The position numbers and the translations under genes are program-made. The notes below the pieces were generated by a model. The model saw only the letters and a program-made list of their open reading frames with translations, ran no database searches and had not been told where the DNA came from. From Pseudomonas sp. (GTDB lineage: Bacteria > Pseudomonadota > Gammaproteobacteria > Pseudomonadales > Pseudomonadaceae), in the NCBI GenBank assembly GCA_030699825.1, contig JAUYKV010000053.1:1-64000 (forward strand): DNA of 64,000 nt, read 5' to 3'. Below, piece by piece: positions 1 to 7,636 of the stretch (position 1 is the first letter of the stretch; every line of letters begins with the position of its first letter).

Positions 1-76
1 CGATCAGAAAACGCTCACGTCGGGTTTGTTTACGCTTGCCGGCATACTCAGCATCGGCGAAGGAGATCTGCTTCAT
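1..76 (-). CDS. IS5-family transposase, N-terminal part only
   Basis: The first 25 residues begin MKQISFADAEYAGKRKQTRR, the characteristic start of a large group of IS5-family transposases in Pseudomonas. The gene runs off the left edge of the window, so the DDE catalytic residues are not visible and it cannot be said whether the element is intact. Its insertion next to a broken phaC fragment and a copper-resistance remnant fits a rearranged border of an accessory region. Confidence 0.75.
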   Translation of the reverse strand, partial: MKQISFADAEYAGKRKQTRRERFLI

Positions 77-142
77 CGGAAAACTCGGCGGGTGGTGTCC
101 GGCTATTTTGCCAAAATCAGGAAGTCTTTTTCAGAGTTTCCC
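1..142 (-). mobile_element. End of an IS5-family insertion sequence
   Basis: The minus-strand start of an IS5-type transposase (1-76) is followed by about 65 non-coding bases. An outward-facing sequence reading gggaaactctgaaaaag on the minus strand (near 126-142) looks like the terminal inverted repeat. The other end lies outside the window, so the exact boundary and target duplication cannot be confirmed. The adjacent AT-rich stretch 143-290 holds no gene that I recognise. Confidence 0.6.
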
Positions 143-314
143 TAAATGCAATAATTCAAGCAGAATGCTATTTAAATGCAAAAAAAAGGTCATTTTTTCA
201 GACGGTTGACGCAGGCACGTTCAAAAATAATCTAAAAATCAACGAGATAAAAACTCTTGAGATTAAGTGTTTACGACAAGCAGGAAGGCAAAATGCGCCA
301 GTGCGATAGCGGCG

Positions 315-507
315 CGCGCCTTCACGGTTGGCGTCGATCTGGCGATCAGCCCCGGCGAAGTGGTCTTCGAGAACGAACTGTTCCAGCTCATTCAGTACTA
401 CCCGCAGAACAAAAGCCAATACCAGCGGCCGCTGTTTATCGTCCGCCGGCGATCAACAAGTACTATGTCCTCGACCTGCGCCCGGACAAAGCGCTTTTTC
501 ACAGTCT
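315..507 (+). pseudogene. Polyhydroxyalkanoate synthase (PhaC) internal fragment, frameshifted
   Basis: About 62 codons match the N-terminal/middle part of class I and II PHA synthases. One frame gives AFTVGVDLAISPGEVVFENE and continues into the family pattern ending LIQYYPQNKSQYQRPLFIV. After a one-base loss near 443 the neighbouring frame continues PPAINKYYVLDLRPDKALF, which is the expected next block. The lipase-like catalytic box is absent, and the fragment ends inside the 3' end of the sensor kinase gene on the other strand. It is a relic left between the IS end and the copper locus, not a functional gene. Confidence 0.75.
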
Positions 508-1899
508 CTCAATCTCCCTGGGCAGCTCGGCTCGGGGAAACTCCAGGTGGAACGCCGTCCAGCCATTTGCAGAGGTGCAGTAGATCCTGCCCTGGTGGGC
601 CTCAACGATCGAACGGGTGATCGCCAGGCCCAGGCCAGCGTTGCGCGGGCTGCCTTCTCGGCGGGCAGGATCGGCGCGGTAAAACCTGTCGAACAATTTC
701 TCCAGGTGTTCCGGCGCGATGGCCTCCCCCGGGTTTTCCAGGCTCAAGGTCGTGGAGGTGCTGCCCTGATCGATCTTCACCGCAATGGTTTTTCCTGCAG
801 GGGTGTAACGCAGCGCATTGGACAGCAGGTTGGAGATCGCCCGGTGCAGCATCAAGCCATCGCCCCGCACGCTGCCGGCCCCAGAGACCTTGAGTTCGAC
901 CCCTCGATCCTCGGCCAGCAGCTGGTAATAATCGAACAGCTTGCCAACCACCTCTTCAAGGGCAACCCGCTCGCTCCCCGGAGCGATCAGCCCGTTGTCC
1001 GCCTTGGCGAGGAACAGCATGTCATCGATCATCCGCGACATGCGCTTGAGGTCTTCCAGGTTCGAGTAGAGGTTGTCTTCATAGGTGCCGACGTCGCGCT
1101 TTCTGCCGAGGATAACCTCGGTGTGGGTCATCAGACTGCTGACGGGCGTTCTCAACTCGTGGGCGATGTCGGCGGAAAAGTCGGAGAGGCGGACGAAGGC
1201 ATCATCCAGCCTGCCCAGCATGGCATTGAACGAGGACACCAGCTGCTGCAGTTCCAAGGGCACTGGTGCCAGTGGAATGCGCTCCTTGAGCGACTTGGCC
1301 GACACCGAGGTGGCCATCTGCGTGACCTGCCGCAAGGGCCGCAGCCCACTCCTGGCAACGACCCAACCCAGTCCCGCACTGACCAGGGTGCTGACGATCA
1401 GGCCGATCCAGAACCAGCGCTGCAAGGTCTCGAAGAAAGACATGTGCTGGGTGACATCGAGAACCAGCAGCAAAGTCAGCGGCTCGCCCTGGGCGGAAGC
1501 CGCCACGGAGGCGGTGATACCACGGTACATCCGCTGTTCGCCGCGCCATTCCCACAGCGTTCCCGCAGGATAGGCCAGGACCTGTTCGGGAATGTTGACT
1601 GGCCCCGGCGCGGCGAAGCGCACACGGCCGTCGCTGGCCAGGATGATCGCCGTCAGATCGTTGTGCGCGCCGAGCAAGGCGCTCAGCCGAGGCTGCAACG
1701 CGTCGAAATCCACCTCTCCCGTCGCGCCGGCTAAAATGCTCTGGGTGGACTCGAGTTTTTCGACCAGAACCTGCCTATCCAGCCGCTCGAAATGATGCTG
1801 ACTCAGCCGGTAGAAACTCAGCGCGGCCACGGTCAAAACGGCCGCCACTGCCAGCATGAACAGCAGACTCAAGCGGGTGGTCAGGGAAAGTCGGTTCAT
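499..1899 (-). CDS. Heavy-metal sensor histidine kinase (CopS/CusS/CzcS type)
   Basis: This 466-aa inner-membrane kinase has an N-terminal transmembrane segment (residues about 10-30), a periplasmic sensing region to about 165, a second membrane segment (about 167-187), HAMP, and a dimerisation/phosphoacceptor helix with the H-box FSADIAHELRTPV. The catalytic domain ends with the G-box NAGLGLAI. Full length and order match the heavy-metal sensor kinase family that detects periplasmic Cu, Ag or Zn. Its start overlaps the stop of the upstream response-regulator remnant by ATGA, the usual translational coupling. The partner regulator is destroyed by an internal deletion, so this kinase is probably orphaned unless a paralogous regulator exists elsewhere. 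The metal specificity is inferred from neighbours only. Confidence 0.88.
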   Translation of the reverse strand: MNRLSLTTRLSLLFMLAVAAVLTVAALSFYRLSQHHFERLDRQVLVEKLESTQSILAGATGEVDFDALQPRLSALLGAHNDLTAIILASDGRVRFAAPGPVNIPEQVLAYPAGTLWEWRGEQRMYRGITASVAASAQGEPLTLLLVLDVTQHMSFFETLQRWFWIGLIVSTLVSAGLGWVVARSGLRPLRQVTQMATSVSAKSLKERIPLAPVPLELQQLVSSFNAMLGRLDDAFVRLSDFSADIAHELRTPVSSLMTHTEVILGRKRDVGTYEDNLYSNLEDLKRMSRMIDDMLFLAKADNGLIAPGSERVALEEVVGKLFDYYQLLAEDRGVELKVSGAGSVRGDGLMLHRAISNLLSNALRYTPAGKTIAVKIDQGSTSTTLSLENPGEAIAPEHLEKLFDRFYRADPARREGSPRNAGLGLAITRSIVEAHQGRIYCTSANGWTAFHLEFPRAELPREIERL

Positions 1900-2054
1900 T
1901 CCGACTCCGGCTCGTCGAGCATGTAACCCATGCCTCGGACGGTATGGATAAGGTGCCAGTCATTACCCGGTCGACGCTGAACCCGGCCTCGCTAAGCCCC
2001 CTGCTGCAAGTAAGTACCGGTTTTGGGGTCATCTTCGGCTACCAGAAGTTTCAT
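1896..2054 (-). pseudogene. CopR/CusR-type response regulator with large internal deletion
   Basis: Reading the minus strand from 2054, the product starts MKLLVAEDDPKTGTYLQQG, the canonical N-terminus of heavy-metal OmpR-family regulators. One extra G then shifts the frame into LSEAGFSVDRVMTG. This is joined directly to HLIHTVRGMGYMLDEPESE and a stop, the exact C-terminus of the winged-helix DNA-binding domain. About 170 residues, including the phospho-accepting Asp region and most of the DNA-binding domain, are missing. The stop still overlaps the kinase start as ATGA, so the operon edges are preserved while the core is lost. Confidence 0.85.
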
Positions 2055-2116
2055 GCGGCGGTTCTCAGGTTGCGTATGCCACGAGTGTGCAGTGAATCAC
2101 CCATACCAACCAGCAG

Positions 2117-2132
2117 CTTACAGAAATGTAAT
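2117..2132. promoter_or_regulatory. cop-box-like site
   Basis: The sequence cttacagaaatgtaat resembles the imperfect palindromic boxes bound by CopR-type regulators (ACA-N4-TGTAAT). It lies 63 bp upstream of the response-regulator remnant. Two close relatives are at 3391-3406 and 3752-3767. Function is inferred. Confidence 0.5.
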
Positions 2133-2433
2133 CTTGGCCTCAGGCAACTGTCAGCAAGCGTCGGCTAGGCTGTAATCACGAGCCGGGGATGCATGAATAG
2201 CCTTTGGTTTCGTAGCCCTTTTGAAGGCCCTCCTTCGAATGCTCCTTGGGCCTGGCGGCGCCTGAATGACGCCGTGCTTTTTTTATCAAGCCGTCCGGCA
2301 GGTAGTGTTGGGAATGGTCAACCAAGTGAATATGTTGCGCTGCGGATTTGATTGGCATCAATATTTTGGCGACGGCTATTGTCTATTCTCAGATGCCTTA
2401 TTCCGCCAATGTTGGCGATAGGGCGGCGTGGAC

Positions 2434-2627
2434 GCAGCCTATTCGCAGCCACGCTGAAGAACATGCGCCAGAACCTTGGCTTTGCCTTCTTCTACAACGC
2501 CATGGGTATCCCACTCGCTGCGGGGCTGCTGTAGCCACTGACCGGCCATCTGCTGTCGCCCATGAGCGTCAGTTCTGCTTCGATGGTACTCAACGTCCTG
2601 CGCCTGCGCAGGATTGTAATCGGCTGA
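2434..2627 (+). pseudogene. C-terminal remnant of a copper-transporting P-type ATPase (CopA type)
   Basis: The frame reads [20 protein letters not shown], followed by LAAGLL, an in-frame TAG at 2532-2534, then PLTGHLLSPM, SVSSASMVLNVLRLRRI and a stop. This is the conserved last two membrane helices of P1B-type copper ATPases (NxRQNL and YN motifs). A few residues are missing after SPM, and the Tyr codon expected after LL is the stop. Everything upstream (metal-binding domains, DKTGT phosphorylation site) is gone. An 18-codon ORF with a good ribosome-binding site (2639-2695) follows and overlaps the next gene. I do not recognise its product. Confidence 0.8.
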
Positions 2628-2694
2628 CTGGGGAAGGAATGCAATTGAAGTTTGAAGTCAGCGCCGGAGTCATCAATAGCGTGGAGATGCCCTG

Positions 2695-2922
2695 ATGGGT
2701 TACATGATGCACGACACATCGATGTGGTCCTTTGGACCATTGATGATGGTATTTTTTTCAGCACTGATCATCCTGCCGTTTTGGTTCATATTCAAAAAGG
2801 CAGGGTATTCGCCATGGTTGGGACTGTTGATGGTCGTGCCAATCGTCAACCTCGTCTTGCTGTATTTCCTGGCCTTCTCGGAGTGGCCAAAAGACCCGAG
2901 AAAAGAAGGCTCGCGCGATTGA
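2695..2922 (+). CDS. Small two-helix membrane protein of a copper locus
   Basis: The product has 75 residues with two hydrophobic helices (about 11-31 and 38-61) separated by a KKAGYSPW turn and a charged tail (WPKDPRKEG). ATG 2695 is preceded by GGAG at 2683-2686. I cannot assign a function. The position directly after the CopA-type ATPase tail and before a PtrA-like gene suggests it belonged to the same copper-response operon. It looks intact although its upstream neighbour is dead. Confidence 0.55.
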   Translation: MGYMMHDTSMWSFGPLMMVFFSALIILPFWFIFKKAGYSPWLGLLMVVPIVNLVLLYFLAFSEWPKDPRKEGSRD

Positions 2923-3524
2923 GCAAATGTTTGAATCGCCGCATCCGCCGACGCTTTCCGGAGCACCTGTAGGCGCGCGGGGACGCCCAGTCATTCAGCC
3001 GTGAATTCTTCGATGCACAGCATAGCTTCGCGGCTAAATCAGCCCCTATAAAACCATGGGTAACACGTTGTTTTACATGTAGAACTTAAATCTGCATGAA
3101 GTCTTGTAGTGCCAGCTTGCTGGCGATCTTTGCAGGTCAAAAGCATTCTCGGAACGCCGAGCCGCAACAAGAATTAGGCGCCCTCCTGGCTCCGACACAG
3201 CTTGCCGCGCGACAGCGCAGCGTCTGGACGGCGGGCAATCTCCTACAGAATTCAAGCTCGGCACCGGCATTCGCACCACTGAGAGGGTGTGAAAGAGAGC
3301 GAACGAAGCAGAGACCTCGCTACCCGGCACGCCCACCGGGCCACGACAGCACGGAGCACACGGGAGGCCCCGCAAGCAGGCAACCTCAAGCTGACAGAAC
3401 TGTAATCTCCACCTCAGCGTTCTGACAGGGTGTGCCGGTTATGGTGAGTTCGAGCCTGACGCTCAACCCAACGATCGACCGCATAGGGATCGACGGGTAA
3501 CCAAATGCTCTTGAGGATGCCTAA
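2923..3524. other. Intergenic stretch with decayed REP-like palindromes and one cop box
   Basis: No coding signal was found. At 3022-3050 there is a piece of the cgcggctaaa...cccct REP-like motif. At about 3103-3205 there is a degenerate copy of the palindromic element seen intact at 34038-34117 (both carry gccagcttgctggcgat). Near 3283-3300 a ggtgtgaaagagagcg stretch resembles the end of the TGTGAAAA repeat family. The cop-like site at 3391-3406 is annotated separately. Confidence 0.5.
3391..3406. promoter_or_regulatory. cop-box-like site upstream of the PtrA-like gene
   Basis: The sequence ctgacagaactgtaat matches the cop-box pattern closely (gACA-N4-TGTAAT). It lies about 120 bp upstream of the PtrA-like gene. 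PtrA of P. aeruginosa is known to be induced by copper through CopRS, so this placement makes regulatory sense. Confidence 0.55.
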
Positions 3525-3731
3525 ATGAAATCCATGAAAACACTCGCCATCATCGCCGCCCTGACCATTTCCTCCCTGGCTCTGGCCGAGGGAGGTGCTG
3601 ACCGTACCTTCGCCCGGATGGAGCAAGCTGGAAAAGCCGCCACGCAGGCCTATCAGACCGCGGAGCAGCAGAAGCCTGCGGCGCCGGTGGCCGAAAGCAA
3701 GACCTCCATGACCGGTCACGACAACTGCTGA
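3525..3731 (+). CDS. PtrA-like small periplasmic copper-responsive protein
   Basis: This 68-aa protein has a Sec signal peptide (MKSMKTLAIIAALTISSLAL, then cleavage near ALA-EGG). The GGADRTFARMEQA block defines the N-terminal domain of PtrA-family proteins. PtrA was described as a type III secretion repressor in P. aeruginosa and later as a periplasmic copper-tolerance protein. The length is short but typical, and the C-terminus ends in a Cys. AGGAT at 3514-3518 can act as the ribosome-binding site. Copper responsiveness is inferred from the family and the cop boxes on either side. Confidence 0.75.
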   Translation: MKSMKTLAIIAALTISSLALAEGGADRTFARMEQAGKAATQAYQTAEQQKPAAPVAESKTSMTGHDNC

Positions 3732-4142
3732 TCTCGATACGACCGCCCAACCTTACACAAATGTAATCACCCGAACGCTTGAGATGGCTCGCTGGCGTGC
3801 GCATAGCTTTTTAGCGGCAGCGGCCAAGACTGGTAGTGCGTTTGCCTCCCTGCTTAGCGCTGTCCCAAGCTAAGCAACAGGGTTGGTCACTCAGAGGTTG
3901 TGAAAATAACGAGCGTCGTCGTACGTCCGGTACTGGTCAGGTGCCGGCGGCGTACCCCGCGGCGTAATGTCGGATAGGCCCGTAGGCAGCACTTGATGAG
4001 GTACTGAACGGTTTATCACATAGGCAGCTCGTCCGATTGCAATGCAGCCGGTCTGCGGCGGCTAGCCCGTGGTCTACCCTTACCGCAACTGACACTGACG
4101 GCGTGCCTCAGGTGGGCCACCGGTTTGGCGGAGGAGCTCCGA
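3732..4142. other. Intergenic stretch with a cop-like site and a repeat end
   Basis: No coding signal. It contains the cop-box-like site at 3752-3767 and, at 3889-3918, actcagaggttgtgaaaata, which matches one end of the TGTGAAAA-terminated repeat family found at 9281, 12582, 16002 and 27090. The matching right end is not clear. Confidence 0.5.
3752..3767. promoter_or_regulatory. cop-box-like site
   Basis: The sequence cttacacaaatgtaat is nearly identical to the site at 2117-2132. It lies just after the PtrA-like gene and 376 bp before the DsbA-family gene. A weaker relative, ccacaactgtaacctc, lies at 7309-7324. Confidence 0.45.
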
Positions 4143-4982
4143 ATGGAACGTAACTACAGTAACCGCGTCGCCATCGCTATCCTGATTGCGGCCGTCCTGG
4201 TTGCGGTTGCAGTGGTCTATCTGGGCCGACAACTGGTGCTTGGTTCGGGCGATGAGCGGATGGCGGCCCTGATCGTTGAGCGCCTCGAGGCACCGGGCGG
4301 CGCGCTGTCCGAGGAGGCCTTCAATGCCCGGGTCGAGCAAGGCATCAAAGCCTTCGCCGACAAGCAGCGCGAGAGCCGGAACCAGGCCCAGGAGCGCCAG
4401 CCGAGCGAACTGGCGAAGAGCGTCCCGCCGCCCTCGCAGGGTGACCACCTGTATGGCAATCTGGACGCGGCGGTGACGCTGATCGAGTACTCGGACTTCG
4501 AATGCCCGTTCTGCAAGCGCTTCCATGACACGGCGAAGCAGTTGGTGGATACCTCCAACGGCCAGGTGAACTGGGTTTATCGTCACTTCCCACTGGGTTT
4601 CCACAACCCTGGGGCACAGAAGCAGGCCGAAGCGGCGGAGTGCGCGGCCGAGTTGGGCGGCAACGAGATTTTTTGGACGTTCACCGACACCATCTATGCG
4701 CGCACCACATCCAACGGCAAAGGCTTCCCGATCGAGAACCTGACGCCCCTGGCCACCGAAGTCGGCCTCGATCAGACGAGGTTCCAGGAGTGTCTGGACA
4801 GCGAGCGCTTCGCCGACAAGGTGCAACAGCAGATGGCCGAAGGCGCGCGTGCCGGGGTCTCCGGCACGCCGGGGAACATCCTCTACCACAAGCCATCCGG
4901 TCGGGTGATCGCCATCCACGGCGCCCAGTCACTGGAGCGTTTTCAGCAGGCCGCCCAGGCCCTCAGCAATACTGCCCCCTAA
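4143..4982 (+). CDS. Membrane-anchored DsbA-family thiol oxidoreductase
   Basis: The protein has 279 aa if read from ATG 4143, which has a strong GGAGGAG six bases upstream; an in-frame TTG at 4125 is less likely. One N-terminal membrane helix (about residues 9-28) is followed by a linker and a thioredoxin-4/DsbA-like fold, with active site DFECPFCKRF and a cis-proline loop GVSGTPGN. It probably acts in the periplasm as a disulfide oxidase or isomerase. The nearby VKOR-thioredoxin fusion (6319-7185) could re-oxidise it, because VKOR proteins replace DsbB in such pairs. Cop boxes upstream suggest a link with copper-damaged disulfides, which is inference. Confidence 0.82.
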   Translation: MERNYSNRVAIAILIAAVLVAVAVVYLGRQLVLGSGDERMAALIVERLEAPGGALSEEAFNARVEQGIKAFADKQRESRNQAQERQPSELAKSVPPPSQGDHLYGNLDAAVTLIEYSDFECPFCKRFHDTAKQLVDTSNGQVNWVYRHFPLGFHNPGAQKQAEAAECAAELGGNEIFWTFTDTIYARTTSNGKGFPIENLTPLATEVGLDQTRFQECLDSERFADKVQQQMAEGARAGVSGTPGNILYHKPSGRVIAIHGAQSLERFQQAAQALSNTAP

Positions 4983-5301
4983 AGCCTATGCCCTGCATCG
5001 GCCCCATCCCGGGCATCACCTTGACGGTGAATGCCCACATCGCAGGGCCTGGGCGTGCCGTTCCTGCTGAACGCCCTGCTCACCATTCACTTCCTGGCCC
5101 ACATGCCGGGGTTTGGCCGCTGGAGCCGGACGATCCAGTTCGGTTCCGCTGTCATCCTGCGCCAATGGCCTGGCCATGATCACCGACCAGCTTGCGGCCT
5201 TGTCTTATCGGTTTTTGCAGAGGTTTCCAGCGCTGGGCAGGATCGGCGAACCCCTCGCGGAGAAGTAAAATCCTACCGAGCTGCAGGCAAGGATCTCACG
5301 C
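4983..5301. other. Intergenic stretch with two possible gene fragments
   Basis: No complete gene. At 5040-5107 the plus strand reads QGLGVPFLLNALLTI then LAHMPGF, reminiscent of the second half of YqaE/Pmp3-type small membrane proteins; this is a weak resemblance. At 5163-5270 another plus frame reads NGLAMITDQLAALSYRFLQR, then FPALGRIGEPLAEK and a stop, which looks like a protein C-terminus of unknown family. Both lack start signals and look like relics. Confidence 0.3.
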
Positions 5302-6144
5302 ATGGCAGAATTGTTGCTGGCGAACGAATCACTCATCCGCATCACCTCGTTTCTCGTCATCTTTGGCGCACTGGCGGCATGGGAGGCGGCGGCGCCTCGA
5401 CGGCCGCGGGAACTGTCCCGCCGGCTGCGCTGGAGCAACAATCTTGGCCTGGTGCTGATCGACCGGCTACTGCTCCGCCTCAGCGTGCCCGTCCTGGCGG
5501 TCGGTTTTGCCCTGCTGGCCGAGGCGCGTGGCTGGGGGCTGCTCAACTCATTCGACGTACCCTTCGCACTCGCCTTGCCGATGTCGCTGCTGGCCCTCGA
5601 TCTTGCGATCTATCTGCAGCATGTGCTGTTCCATGCGGTTCCTGCCCTCTGGCGTCTGCATCGCGTGCACCATGCCGACCTGGAGTTCGATGTCACCACG
5701 GGACTGCGCTTTCACCCCATCGAGATCCTGCTCTCGATGGGCATCAAGCTCGCCGTGGTCGCTGCCCTCGGACCGCCCGCCATCGCGGTGCTGGTCTTCG
5801 AGGTGCTGCTGAACGCGACTTCGATGTTCAACCACGGCAACGTGCGCATTCCGCTCGGCCTGGATCGGATCCTGCGCTGGATCGTCGTCACACCGGACAT
5901 GCACCGGGTCCACCATTCCATTCATGCAAACGAGACCAACAGCAACTTCGGTTTCAACCTGCCTTGGTGGGACCGACTGCTGGGCACCTACCGGGCCCAG
6001 CCGAGGGACGGCCACGAGGGCATGACCATCGGCATCGAACAGTTCCGCACGCCTCGTGAACTCTGGCTCGATCGGTTGCTGATTCAGCCCCTTCGCGGTC
6101 CGGCAAGCGGTTATCCCATCAATCGGGAGACGGATGCGAAGTGA
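5302..6144 (+). CDS. Sterol desaturase / fatty acid hydroxylase family membrane protein
   Basis: This 280-aa protein has several membrane helices and the histidine clusters of the family that bind a di-iron centre: LQHVLFH, LHRVHHAD, FNHGN and MHRVHHS. The family uses O2 to hydroxylate or desaturate lipids at the membrane. Length is normal. AAGGA ten bases before the ATG may serve as ribosome-binding site. The real substrate in bacteria is rarely known. The neighbours (thiol oxidoreductases, copper genes) do not identify it. Confidence 0.82.
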   Translation: MAELLLANESLIRITSFLVIFGALAAWEAAAPRRPRELSRRLRWSNNLGLVLIDRLLLRLSVPVLAVGFALLAEARGWGLLNSFDVPFALALPMSLLALDLAIYLQHVLFHAVPALWRLHRVHHADLEFDVTTGLRFHPIEILLSMGIKLAVVAALGPPAIAVLVFEVLLNATSMFNHGNVRIPLGLDRILRWIVVTPDMHRVHHSIHANETNSNFGFNLPWWDRLLGTYRAQPRDGHEGMTIGIEQFRTPRELWLDRLLIQPLRGPASGYPINRETDAK

Positions 6145-6318
6145 GCCGACACTGGCTGGTCTCCCGCCTGCTGCTTGCGGGTATCGGCGCTGCCATCCAC
6201 CGCTGCGTTTTACTGCTAACGTTTAGAGGTAGATCGAGCCTCATCGATCGGGATGGAAACTGCACGTTCAGCGAACACCTTGTTTTCTTGACCTATTTCC
6301 TGGAAAAGAATCTGCCCT

Positions 6319-7185
6319 ATGAGTAAAACCAAGAGGGTTCGACCTCACGAGGTCCTCGCACATTCCGGCACAGAGCGCAGCGCTCAGCATTCCCCCGAGT
6401 GGCTGGTACTGGTGCTGGCGCTGTGTGGCATGCTGCTGACCGGTTATCTGACCTATGTCGCCCTACGCAGCGGCACGCCTGCTTTCTGCTCGGCAGAATC
6501 GAACTGCGACCTGATTCAGCAAAGTCGCTGGTCGAGCCTGCTGGGGCTGCCATTGGCACTGTGGGGTTTCGTCCTTTATGGGCTGTTGGCCGGTAACGCC
6601 TGGCGACTGCCGGCCAGGCTGGTGCGTTGGCGACGACTCTGGCTACTGGCCTGGTTCGGCCTGGCCGTCAGCCTGTACCTGACCCTGGTTGCCTGGCTGC
6701 AACTTGAAGCGTTCTGCACCTGGTGTCTGCTGTCGCTGGCCCTGCTGGCGGCTATCTTCATTCGAGTGAGTCTGAAGCGACCCAAATCGGCACCCGGCAC
6801 CGATTGGCGGCACTGGCTGACCTATTGCGGCGTGGCGACCCTGGTCAGCCTGGGCGGCCTGCAGCTGTATTACAGCGATCTGTTTGCCCCGCGCGAAGAC
6901 CCGCAGCTGCAGGCTCTGGCCAGCCACCTGCAGCGTAGCGGCGCGAAGTTCTATGGGACCTTCTGGTGCGCGACCTGTCAGGAGCAGAAACGCCTGTTCG
7001 GCACATCGGCCGAACGTCTGCCCTATGTAGAGTGCACGCCAGACGGGCGCAACGGACTGCTGGCGCGGGTCTGCATCGAAGAGCAAATCAATCGTTACCC
7101 GACCTGGATAATCCGCGAACAGCGCTATTCGCAGATGCTCACCATCGAAGAGCTGACGCGCCTTTCAAGGTTCAGGGGCAGGTAA
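6319..7185 (+). CDS. VKOR-family disulfide-generating membrane protein fused to a thioredoxin-like domain
   Basis: The protein has 288 aa. Residues about 28-150 form the four-helix vitamin K epoxide reductase domain with loop cysteines (FCSAESNC) and the active-site CTWC facing the periplasm. After a fifth membrane segment (about 168-186) a short thioredoxin-like domain follows with CATC. Bacterial VKOR enzymes pass electrons from a DsbA-type partner to quinones. The DsbA-family protein at 4143-4982 is the natural partner. A classical DsbB is also encoded at 57502. The ATG follows an AT-rich leader with only a weak ribosome-binding site. Confidence 0.85.
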   Translation: MSKTKRVRPHEVLAHSGTERSAQHSPEWLVLVLALCGMLLTGYLTYVALRSGTPAFCSAESNCDLIQQSRWSSLLGLPLALWGFVLYGLLAGNAWRLPARLVRWRRLWLLAWFGLAVSLYLTLVAWLQLEAFCTWCLLSLALLAAIFIRVSLKRPKSAPGTDWRHWLTYCGVATLVSLGGLQLYYSDLFAPREDPQLQALASHLQRSGAKFYGTFWCATCQEQKRLFGTSAERLPYVECTPDGRNGLLARVCIEEQINRYPTWIIREQRYSQMLTIEELTRLSRFRGR

Positions 7186-7366
7186 CATCCACACCCTGAA
7201 TCCAGCTCCCGCAGTTGCGCTCAGAGGCGAGTGGCATTTGCGCTGCGAACAGCGCTCTCGCCGCAACGCCGTTGCTGAGCTAAGCCGCAGGCTGCCACGG
7301 CCCTGCCCTCCACAACTGTAACCTCGCCCCTGTCCGCTTAACGGCTTGTCACCCGCGTAGCCTGGA

Positions 7367-7636
7367 TCAGACTGGCCTGATCGCCAGGATGCTACTGGGG
7401 ATCTGATACAGGGTCTGTTCCGTGGTGCTGCCCAGGACTTTTTCCAGCCCCTTGCGATCCAGCGTGCCCATTACCACCACATCCATGTGTTCGCGCGTGG
7501 CAAAGTCGCTGACGGCCCGGGCCGGAGACCCCTCGACAGCGTGTCGCCGCTGCGGCGGCGGCACAGCATGTCGTTCGGCGAACTGGTTGAAGCTCGTGCG
7601 CATTATGTGGGTCAACTCCTCCTGAAACTCGGGCGT
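7367..7636 (-). pseudogene. C-terminal half of a universal stress protein (UspA family)
   Basis: About 90 residues match the end of a Usp domain, including the GSPARAVSDFA and VVVMGTLDRKGLEKVLGST nucleotide-binding segments and the final SSILAIRPV strand. The N-terminal half, including the first beta strands, is absent. The reading frame breaks at about 7636, where a plus-strand homospermidine-synthase fragment begins. It is therefore a truncated relic. Confidence 0.75.

Noticed and set aside
2176..2361. 61-codon minus-strand ORF as a gene
   Set aside because: No start signal or recognisable product; it lies between the copR and copA relics and its composition is unremarkable.
6141..6326. 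61-codon ORF overlapping the start of the VKOR gene
   Set aside because: No ribosome-binding site that stands out, no family, and it overlaps the following start codon; probably spacer DNA.
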